Assembly (NCBI GenBank): GCA_017557625.1
Contig: JAFYYG010000047.1
Location: 18,898-82,897, forward strand
Length of the DNA: 64,000 nucleotides
Origin: Muribaculaceae bacterium
GTDB taxonomy: Bacteria; Bacteroidota; Bacteroidia; Bacteroidales; Muribaculaceae
Direction of reading: 5' to 3'
How positions within the stretch are numbered: the first letter of the stretch is position 1; each line of letters opens with the position of its first letter. The position numbers and the translations under genes are program-made. Below, in pieces: positions 34,945 to 41,323 of this stretch. The notes under the pieces were generated by a model, which saw only the letters and a list, made by a program, of their open reading frames with translations, searched no databases and was not told the origin of the DNA.

Positions 34945-35388
34945 AACCTCATATTAATTATTTGTAGTCTTGTCATTTCACATTTGATTCTGTTGTGTGG
35001 ATGTTCTTCATCTAAAATGATTGAAAAGGATGAGAATACCTTGACATATAAGGTGATGAAAATTACCCCTCATAAACAATTCTATGAGATAGATTTAAAA
35101 CAAGGTAACAATTTGTATAAATTGTTGAGTAAACGGACTGGTTTCGTTGGAAACAACTATATCAAGACTGGTCAGAAATATTCTTTAAGATTAAAATCTC
35201 TACCATTTTATTCTAAACGCCCATCATATATAATTATAGCTAACGACTCAGTTCCTATTATAGCTAATGCTGGCATATATAATGGAATTATTTATACTGA
35301 ATATTGCAATGAAACACTTGAAACATCATATCCAGTTACAGGGTTTTATGAAGCAGACAAGTTAGATGGATTATATCTTAAAGAATAA
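34936..35388 (+). CDS. small lipoprotein, unknown function
   Basis: 150 residues. The signal ends in a lipobox LLCGCSSSK (C23 or so). The mature part holds KVMKITPHKQFYEIDLKQG and repeated beta-type segments; no known family. The start is fixed by leader copy 7. The gene has low G+C. Nothing in its surroundings indicates function. Confidence 0.76.
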   Translation: MKKNLILIICSLVISHLILLCGCSSSKMIEKDENTLTYKVMKITPHKQFYEIDLKQGNNLYKLLSKRTGFVGNNYIKTGQKYSLRLKSLPFYSKRPSYIIIANDSVPIIANAGIYNGIIYTEYCNETLETSYPVTGFYEADKLDGLYLKE

Positions 35389-35419
35389 GGCTAATAAAAA
35401 CGAGGGACTCACATATTTT

Positions 35420-35443
35420 CAACATTTTAAACTAGAAAAAATG
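35420..35443 (+). repeat. leader cassette copy 8 (diverged)
   Basis: CAACATTTTAAACTAGAAAA-AATG: a diverged form of the leader end, ending at the start codon of the 35441 gene. Confidence 0.5.
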
Positions 35444-36154
35444 AAAAAGACAGTTTTATATATCCTTTTCCTATTCATTGCGCTCAATGGATTTAGCGAC
35501 TCAATCGCCGCAATTCACTCAATCGCATTCGACTCTATCGATAAAGGAAATATCGAGAATGATATTAATTCCAACTCAACTGATACCTTAAAAATCTCTA
35601 TGATACTAGATGGAGACATTGAGACTGGGGGAATAAAGGTCCCTTTTAAATATGAATACAATGGTCCCATTGCTGGGGTTATTGACAATGGTTCTCGATT
35701 TTTAGTTGTTGACGGATACCCTTTAATTAATGAACGTTTTGCGCCTGATGTTGATTTAAAATCTACTGAAAGTATTTACAATGAAATACAAAGGTTATCT
35801 CCGCTTATAAAATCTCAAGTGATTGACACAGTTCAAGTCCTTGATGAGCCACAAATTATTGTGTCCAAAGTTATAGAGGTTGTGACCAAGAAAGAATGTG
35901 GTGTCAACACCTTTCTTTTAAATGATAAGCTCACAACAAGAAAAGAAAAAATAGCACTGGGATATTTAGCTTATCTTTCCTCGGCATTTATCTCAGGTGG
36001 ATTCCATTCTCCCAGCAACATTGAGAAAATAGAGAAACAATGGAAGATAAGAGATATCAGGTCGATAAGAATTTATCCCGAGGGAAAAGAAGTGCTTGAT
36101 AAAAACCAAAACCGGCACACAATCTATGTAGAGATTAGAACTAGACAGAACTAA
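35441..36154 (+). CDS. exported protein, unknown function
   Basis: 237 residues from ATG 35441. A signal peptide (1-24, FSDSIAA) is visible and no lipobox. The mature part has LKISMILDGDIETGGIKVPF near 45-65, a YPLINERFAPDVD segment and a late IEKQWKIRDIRSIRIYPEGK, which suggests a soluble envelope domain. No family recognised. Its end is followed by the D2 repeat region. Confidence 0.7.
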   Translation: MKKTVLYILFLFIALNGFSDSIAAIHSIAFDSIDKGNIENDINSNSTDTLKISMILDGDIETGGIKVPFKYEYNGPIAGVIDNGSRFLVVDGYPLINERFAPDVDLKSTESIYNEIQRLSPLIKSQVIDTVQVLDEPQIIVSKVIEVVTKKECGVNTFLLNDKLTTRKEKIALGYLAYLSSAFISGGFHSPSNIEKIEKQWKIRDIRSIRIYPEGKEVLDKNQNRHTIYVEIRTRQN

Positions 36155-36190
36155 CTAATCTCTCTTCCCACTTCCTTTTCCCTTGATTTT

Positions 36191-36270
36191 TGATTCTCAA
36201 TTATTTCCAATATTTACCACATTGAAAAGAAACGCCATCGTTCCACAACTTAAAGAAGAAAAATTGAAAA
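36191..36270 (+). repeat. leader cassette copy 9 (empty, ATG lost)
   Basis: TGATTCTCAATTATTTCCAA, then a diverged -7 region, GAAACGCCATCGTTCCACAA and CTTAAAGAAGAAAAATTGAAAA. The start codon position is TTG and the frame ends after six codons (KIIPA, then stop), so it heads no gene. It directly adjoins direct repeat D2. Confidence 0.65.
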
Positions 36271-36272
36271 TC

Positions 36273-36337
36273 ATTCCGGCGTAAGCCGGCTTTTCGACGA
36301 ACCCAGTTCGCAACTTTTTGAAAAAAGAAACGTTTCT
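36273..36337 (+). repeat. direct repeat D2 with two palindromes
   Basis: A second copy of the D1 unit: CCGGCGTAAGCCGG, then GACGAACCCAGTTCGC and CAACTTTTTGAAAAAAGAAA-CGTTTC. It lies just before the sod promoter. Confidence 0.75.
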
Positions 36338-36341
36338 CCCT

Positions 36342-36371
36342 TTTGATTCTCAATTATTTCCACTAAATTTG
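36342..36371 (+). promoter_or_regulatory. promoter of the superoxide dismutase gene
   Basis: TTTG (36342-36345), 18-nt spacer, TAAATTTG (36364-36371). The same TCAATTATTTCCACTA-AATTTG block is the promoter part of leader copies 2, 5 and 9. Confidence 0.7.
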
Positions 36372-36413
36372 CGACATTGAAACGACTAAACTATTAACTA
36401 ATAACTATAAACT

Positions 36414-36998
36414 ATGAACTATCAACTAATTAATCTCCCGTTTGGCGCTAGCGAGCTGGAACCAGTGGTCAGCGCCGAGACCATTGCTTTGCATCACGGC
36501 AAGCACTTGGCGACCTACGTTAACAACCTCAACAACCTGCTGCCGGGCAGCGGAATGGAGGATAAACCCCTTGAAGAAATTGTGGTAAATGCCACAGGCG
36601 GCATTTTCAACAACGCCGGACAGATTCTCAACCACAACCTCTACTTTGAGCAACTGCAGGCACCAAGCGATGACAACCGCCCTGTGGGCGCGCTTGCAAA
36701 GGCAATCGACGAGCAGTTTGGCTCATTTGAGGCGTTCAAAGAGAATTTCACTGCAGCAGCAGTAACCCTCTTCGGCTCAGGCTGGGCATGGCTGGCGAGC
36801 GACGAGAACGGCACTCTGCACATCCTGCAAATGCCTAATGCCGACAACCCCGTCACCAAAGGCCTGAAGCCGCTTATGACCTTCGACGTGTGGGAACACG
36901 CTTACTACGTGGACTACCGCAACCGCCGCCCCGACCACATCTCTGCTATGTGGAAAATACTAAACTGGAAAGTCATCAACTCACGTTTTTCAAAATAA
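36414..36998 (+). CDS. sodB: iron (or cambialistic) superoxide dismutase
   Basis: 194 residues. Metal ligands are H27 (LHHGKHLATYV), H74 (ILNHNLYF), and Asp and His in DVWEHAYYVDYRNRR (about 157-161). Gln70 in NNAGQILNH marks the Fe-type second shell rather than the Mn-type, though Bacteroidales members can take either metal. The middle GSGWAWL is standard. It dismutates superoxide in the cytosol of this anaerobe. Its promoter block is shared with the leader cassettes of the adjacent array. It is separated from the next lipoprotein gene by only 11 bp, so they may be cotranscribed. Confidence 0.96.
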   Translation: MNYQLINLPFGASELEPVVSAETIALHHGKHLATYVNNLNNLLPGSGMEDKPLEEIVVNATGGIFNNAGQILNHNLYFEQLQAPSDDNRPVGALAKAIDEQFGSFEAFKENFTAAAVTLFGSGWAWLASDENGTLHILQMPNADNPVTKGLKPLMTFDVWEHAYYVDYRNRRPDHISAMWKILNWKVINSRFSK

Positions 36999-37009
36999 AA
37001 ACTTATAGC

Positions 37010-38275
37010 ATGATACAAATAAAAAGAAACATCCTGCTGACAACAAAGCTATTGCTAATCGCCATACTTGTGGCAAGTTGCGCTACATCAACCAAGACCA
37101 GCAAAGATAAAGACAAGGACAAGAAAAAGAATTATCCTTCATATCTGCACGAGATACAAGGCCTAGTGATAGAAGAGCATGAGGCCGACTGGTATCGTGA
37201 GCAATATGAGGGCTGGCTGGAGCAGGCAGAGAAGAACCCCAAAGACGAATATGCATGGAGGAACTGCTTCCGTGCAAAAGACTATGAAATTCGTTATTCT
37301 AACAACTATAACTATAATTATGCTAATTCAGTTAAAAGAGGACTTTTGGAAAAAATGGGAAAAAGTATCCCTGACACTTACACATATTACATTTGTGCAT
37401 CGCAAGTTTTTCAGAATGATCAGCAAGGTGGCATTACATACGCCCATAAAGCTTATGAATTAATACCGAAAAACAAATCTTTATTCGATTATGATCATTG
37501 GTTTTACTTTCTCAAAACATACGGAGACAAAAATGATTTTTCTAATTTTGCAAAAGATTATTACGACAGTGGCTTATACTCTGAGGAATTGCTGCAGTTC
37601 AACCTTAACGAATTAAACTGCATGGAAAATGATGGGATCTTTGTGGGTGAAGGAGATGCATCTGTAGGCCCCAAATGGCTTTTACAAGAAGGAAAGGGAA
37701 TACACCGCGACAAGTTAGTGATATGCTACAGCTACATGGCTATTCCCGAATACTGCCAGTCTATTTATAAAGAACTAGGTATAGGTGATGCTCCAGTTCT
37801 GCCAGAGCCCAAAGGTTACGAAGATTATGAGAGAAACAGACAATATCTTATCAACGATATAGTTGTAAAATCAGGAAGAAAGCTTTATTTTTCGAAATAT
37901 AACCCAGATTACTGCTACACATTTTGGAATAATAGAGGTTCGCTCTATGACATTGGCTTGATATACCAAGATTCTCCTGACGGACCAATTGACATATACA
38001 AAGAACAGGAACGATTCTTCAACAGTACCGACTTCAGCTACCTTGACAAGCCACTAAAAAAAGATGCGTGGGCAGCTGACTGCAGATCATCGTCATATAT
38101 GCCATCATGTTTCTGGCAGCTTATGCTTAAATATAAAGAAGATGGCGACACAGCCAATTACCAAAAGATTCATAAAATGATGGAAAAGGCTGTAAACAGA
38201 ATTCCTGACAAGAAAATAAGAGAAATGGGCCAAAAATATCTAGACTTTAATGATCATCCCTATGCCAGTCAATAA
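37010..38275 (+). CDS. lipoprotein, possible TPR-type repeats
   Basis: 421 residues from ATG 37010 (an upstream in-frame start would lie inside sod). The signal ends in a lipobox LVASCATSTK (C25), then a Lys/Asp-rich linker. The body is helical and Tyr-rich. A segment ADWYREQYEGWLEQAEKNPK near 60-80 resembles a TPR helix pair, and the final part contains KYKEDGDTANYQKIHKMMEK. It includes two Tyr/Asn-rich loops (NYNYNYAN). Domain family not established. Gene order after sod suggests only a shared transcript. Confidence 0.72.
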   Translation: MIQIKRNILLTTKLLLIAILVASCATSTKTSKDKDKDKKKNYPSYLHEIQGLVIEEHEADWYREQYEGWLEQAEKNPKDEYAWRNCFRAKDYEIRYSNNYNYNYANSVKRGLLEKMGKSIPDTYTYYICASQVFQNDQQGGITYAHKAYELIPKNKSLFDYDHWFYFLKTYGDKNDFSNFAKDYYDSGLYSEELLQFNLNELNCMENDGIFVGEGDASVGPKWLLQEGKGIHRDKLVICYSYMAIPEYCQSIYKELGIGDAPVLPEPKGYEDYERNRQYLINDIVVKSGRKLYFSKYNPDYCYTFWNNRGSLYDIGLIYQDSPDGPIDIYKEQERFFNSTDFSYLDKPLKKDAWAADCRSSSYMPSCFWQLMLKYKEDGDTANYQKIHKMMEKAVNRIPDKKIREMGQKYLDFNDHPYASQ

Positions 38276-38369
38276 AGAGACTATTCTGAAAAATGTCCGA
38301 ACAGATCATGGCTCAGTTGAAAATCCTCAACTGGGATGTGATTGGTTGTCGATTTAAGCAGTAAAAATA

Positions 38370-38405
38370 AGGCTCAGCCGTAAATGGTTGAGCCTCATTT
38401 TTTTA
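38370..38405. terminator. bidirectional terminator between convergent genes
   Basis: AGGCTCAGCC pairs with GGTTGAGCCT (one G:U-type mismatch) across GTAAAT, with A-rich and T7 flanks. It ends both the 37010 and 38702 transcripts. Confidence 0.8.
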
Positions 38406-38414
38406 AGACTAGGT

Positions 38415-38702
38415 TCACTTCACTTCCAGGTAGTCACGCAGGGCGGTGACATATTCCTCAAAAGCCTGCTTGCCCTCATCGGTGACGCTGCATAACGTGA
38501 GCGGCTTCTTGCCCTGGAATTTCTTCTCGACGGTGATATATCCTGCCGCCACCAGTTTGTCGAGCTGTACGCTGAGGTTACCGGCTGTTGCCTGTGTCTG
38601 CTCCTTGATATAGACGAAGCTCGCCTCCTCGCAGTTCATCAGAATTGACATGATCGCTAGCCGCAGTTGTGAGTGCAGCAGCGGGTTAAGTTCCTTTAGC
38701 AT
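38415..38702 (-). CDS. winged-helix (HTH_34-like) transcriptional regulator
   Basis: 95 residues, a minimal winged helix of the PF13601 type: LLHSQLRLAIMSILMN, then ATAGNLSVQLDKLVAAGYIT and a wing with VEKKFQGKKPLT. It probably regulates its own operon. It overlaps the end of the membrane-protein gene by 7 bp (ATG at 38702, stop at 38696), a tight two-gene operon. In related operons such a regulator is found with small membrane proteins, but the inducer is unknown. Confidence 0.86.
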   Translation of the reverse strand: MLKELNPLLHSQLRLAIMSILMNCEEASFVYIKEQTQATAGNLSVQLDKLVAAGYITVEKKFQGKKPLTLCSVTDEGKQAFEEYVTALRDYLEVK

Positions 38703-39331
38703 TGCTTCTTGGCTTTAGCGTTCAACACATGACCTGGGATAATCATCGTGAAGACGAAACACAGGATAAACAGCGGAATAATCCACCACACCTTCAGTGG
38801 AGTGTCACTCAACACACAGCCCAGCACAAAGGTTCCTGCCAATAAGCTGAAGGCTCCGCCCACTACCATCGACTTCTCTTGAAGGATAAAGCCCTGCATA
38901 CTTGAGCCAAAACCAGCCAGCAAAAAGGCGAAAATCAGCATCATAACCCAAATGTCCTTGCCGAAGAACTGGAAACCTATCGACATTAAAGTTCCCAACG
39001 CAAACATCCAACCGATAGTTCCCCACAGGTTGCTTGAAATGCGGTCCACGTAAGTGAACGGCTCCTTCTCGATGCGGTCCTTATCCTTGCGATTGATGAC
39101 AAACATGCCGATGCCGCCTACTATCCAAATTAGGAACCATAGCCAGTTGCAGGCAGGATTGCCATCCGTGAGCAGCAACGACACGCCTACCAACAGGCCA
39201 ACGATAGCACTTGTGTAGCCCCACCAAAGCAACAAGTTGCCCTGACCAACATGGAGCTGACGCTTGGTCTTGTTAATCATTCTTGCGATTAACTCCAAAC
39301 TCTCTTGACTGTTTAATCTCTTCTCTTCCAT
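38696..39331 (-). CDS. polytopic membrane protein, operon partner of the regulator
   Basis: 211 residues from ATG 39331 (MEEKRLNSQESLELIARMIN); upstream in-frame starts lie in the leader. A cytosolic N-terminal helix precedes about five to six membrane spans (LLLWWGYTSAIVGLLVGVSLL, then SNLWGTIGWMFALGTLMSIG and IWVMMLIFAFLLAG). No named family recognised. A -7-like CAAAGATA is at 39395-39402. Function unknown; likely controlled by the overlapping winged-helix gene. Confidence 0.82.
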   Translation of the reverse strand: MEEKRLNSQESLELIARMINKTKRQLHVGQGNLLLWWGYTSAIVGLLVGVSLLLTDGNPACNWLWFLIWIVGGIGMFVINRKDKDRIEKEPFTYVDRISSNLWGTIGWMFALGTLMSIGFQFFGKDIWVMMLIFAFLLAGFGSSMQGFILQEKSMVVGGAFSLLAGTFVLGCVLSDTPLKVWWIIPLFILCFVFTMIIPGHVLNAKAKKQC

Positions 39332-39585
39332 AATTTCCTTACATAACAATGAATGGTTAATAAAAAAAGTTTGTTTAGATTTATAAATCCATTGCAAAGA
39401 TAAAGTAGTTTATTTTATAAACCAAATATTTTTGCAACTTTTTTCAAAAAACTACTATTATTGGTAGTATTTTTTGAATTTTGATGGAAAAAGAGAGCTA
39501 TTCAAATGCATAACACCTATCAAACAAAAATGCGATTAAGCAAGTCAAAGCTGAGCTTGCTCAATGCCTTGCGAGCGTGAGCATT

Positions 39586-39680
39586 TTATCTAAAAACAAC
39601 AAAAACTAACAAAACCAACAATTATTTATGAATACAATTAAATTGTTGAACTTGTTCTTCTTTGTTGAGTTTGTTTGACT
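39586..39680 (-). repeat. AT-rich dispersed element, copy C (inverted, diverged)
   Basis: On the minus strand it begins TCAAACAAACTCAACAAAGA, and ends in a GTTTTTGTTG-rich part, matching copies A and B in layout. It lies between the 39331 start and the tfoX-like stop. This 398-bp gap otherwise holds the -7 box at 39395 and no gene. Confidence 0.5.
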
Positions 39681-39729
39681 TTACTACGAAAAACGTGATT
39701 GCTGAACTATTTCAGAGTAAGTTGGGAAA

Positions 39730-40053
39730 TCATCTCTTCCTTTTCTTTACTTTGGGCATGGGCAATTCTTTGCAAGTTGCTTTCACGAGTTGCGAGAGGT
39801 AGTCGTGGTCATCTACCTCGGCGATATAGAAATAGTCCTTCGCGCCGTCGTATGGCGGGCGCATGTCAACGGTGCGCAACAATGCCCGCCCTGCTTCTGT
39901 AGGCTTCAGATAAAAGCGGTCATCGCAAATCAGTCCGAAAATCTTGCCGTCACAATAGATGCCGTAGTCGCCAAACATCTTTTTGGTGGCAATCTCCCCA
40001 GCCCCACTGCACTGGTCGGCGATATACTGCACAAAATCGCTACTACTTGCCAT
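39730..40053 (-). CDS. TfoX/Sxy N-terminal domain protein
   Basis: 107 residues. The TfoX_N fold is marked by KKMFGDYGIYCDGKIFGLIC and DDRFYLKPTEAGR, followed by PYDGAKDYFYIAEV. A basic C-terminus (KVKKRKR) ends it. In Gammaproteobacteria the full TfoX controls competence; short stand-alone versions like this have unknown roles. It begins 2 bp after the FMN reductase gene, so they form one operon. Confidence 0.9.
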   Translation of the reverse strand: MASSSDFVQYIADQCSGAGEIATKKMFGDYGIYCDGKIFGLICDDRFYLKPTEAGRALLRTVDMRPPYDGAKDYFYIAEVDDHDYLSQLVKATCKELPMPKVKKRKR

Positions 40054-40055
40054 GA

Positions 40056-40592
40056 CTATCCAAGAAGCGCATCGGCCTGAGCCTTGAGTTGTGACTTCTG
40101 CTCATCGGTGAGTTCAAGCACATCGGTACCCCATGCCTCGGCAGGAACAGCGATGCCCGTTTGCTCAGCCACAACATCGGCTTTGATGAAAGTGAGCAGT
40201 TCGGTGAGTGTTGCGCGGCAATTAGCAGTCGCCATCTTACCCCCTGCCCCACTGACGGCCACGCGTTTGCTGTTAATGCAAGTTGGCGTGCCATAATCCA
40301 TAGGGATGACAGGGCGCGATAGCCAGTCCAGCAGATTCTTCACGTGACCGGGATAACTGAAGTTGTATTCCGGGGTGAAAATCCACAACGCGTCGGCATC
40401 AGCAACCGCCTTACGCACTCGCGCCACTGCTGTGGGCTCAGGCTGCTCTATATCCTGATTGATAAGCGGCAGGTCGCTATAGTCAAGTTCCACAACTTCG
40501 GCGCGGTCACCGATTATTCTCTTGGCCTCTTCAGCCAGTTGGCGGTTGAAAGACTTCGCTCTCAACGAACCGATAATAAATAATATCTTCAT
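40056..40592 (-). CDS. NADPH-dependent FMN reductase (flavodoxin-like)
   Basis: 178 residues from ATG 40592 (MKILFIIGSLRAKSFNRQLA). The FMN phosphate loop is GSLRAKSFNR (8-17); FTPEYNFSYPGHVKNLLDWL (about 72-91) is the classic isoalloxazine segment. It reduces FMN or quinone-like acceptors with NADPH in the cytosol. A -7-like CAAAGTTA (40619-40626) lies upstream. Cotranscribed with the TfoX-like gene. Confidence 0.93.
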   Translation of the reverse strand: MKILFIIGSLRAKSFNRQLAEEAKRIIGDRAEVVELDYSDLPLINQDIEQPEPTAVARVRKAVADADALWIFTPEYNFSYPGHVKNLLDWLSRPVIPMDYGTPTCINSKRVAVSGAGGKMATANCRATLTELLTFIKADVVAEQTGIAVPAEAWGTDVLELTDEQKSQLKAQADALLG

Positions 40593-40664
40593 AACTTTAA
40601 TGTAATTAGCTAATGCCACAAAGTTAGTGTTTTTCTTTGAAATGAACCTCTTTTGCGTGTGATT

Positions 40665-40696
40665 TTTGCATCATATTATTATTTTGAATAACTTTG
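40665..40696 (+). promoter_or_regulatory. promoter of the 40734 lipoprotein gene
   Basis: TTTG (40665-40668), 20-nt spacer, TAACTTTG (40689-40696). Consensus match. Confidence 0.7.
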
Positions 40697-40733
40697 CAAA
40701 AAATAATCATTCACACATTAATTTAATATTAGT

Positions 40734-41153
40734 ATGAAACATCTATCTGCAATTATTATGTTAGCGCTTTTAGTTATTATGGCGCTAAACTCGTGCGACA
40801 GCTCAGTTCTCGACACCGACAAGTATCACCGCAATGCAAAAGATGCTGTCGAAGCACTGTTCCAAGAACTGACTAATGGCGACATAAAGCTCCTGAAAGA
40901 GGCGGTTAAATTCAAAGAAAGCGACAAATTCACCGATCAGCAAAAAAATGAGTTTTTCAAACAGCTCAAGGCAAAAGACTTCAAAGTAAAAGCCAAGAAA
41001 GTCAAAGTTAAGGATGGATTTACCGAGGTGGTTTGCGACTTCACCTACAGCGACGGTACCACCAAAGAAAAGAAGTTCAAACTTTATAAGGAGGATGACA
41101 TCTGGAAGACGGAAATAGGCTTTAGTGAAATGAAAGAAGTCATAAACATGTAA
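40734..41153 (+). CDS. DUF4878-like lipoprotein
   Basis: 139 residues. Lipobox IMALNSCDSS (C21). The mature domain resembles the NTF2-like DUF4878 fold: AKDAVEALFQELTNGDIKLL, then VKVKDGFTEVVCDFTYSDGT and YKEDDIWKTEIG. Very Lys-rich. Envelope lipoprotein of unknown role. A clear terminator follows at 41176-41213. Confidence 0.82.
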   Translation: MKHLSAIIMLALLVIMALNSCDSSVLDTDKYHRNAKDAVEALFQELTNGDIKLLKEAVKFKESDKFTDQQKNEFFKQLKAKDFKVKAKKVKVKDGFTEVVCDFTYSDGTTKEKKFKLYKEDDIWKTEIGFSEMKEVINM

Positions 41154-41175
41154 CCATTATTATATCAACATTATG

Positions 41176-41213
41176 CAGTGCCGTTGCAATCGACCATGAT
41201 TGCAATGGCACTG
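41176..41213 (+). terminator. terminator after the 40734 gene
   Basis: CAGTGCCGTTGCAATC (41176-41191) pairs with GATTGCAATGGCACTG (41198-41213), followed by a T-rich stretch. Confidence 0.8.
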
Positions 41214-41323
41214 ACATTTTGTCACACAAACATAACTAAATTTCTGAAATTCTGTCAGTTATCTCAATACAAAACCATTGGCATCACCTTTGCATATTGA
41301 AGGGCAGAAAGGAGAAATACGAT

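Noticed and set aside
29975-36270. CRISPR array suspected from recurring about 35-bp leaders
   Set aside because: Spacing is hundreds of bases to over 1 kb, each intact copy ends at a start codon, and no cas gene is near.
29975-36270. Integron-type cassette array (attC sites)
   Set aside because: The repeats lie at 5' ends with promoter boxes, not at 3' ends; no attC-type long palindromes or integrase.
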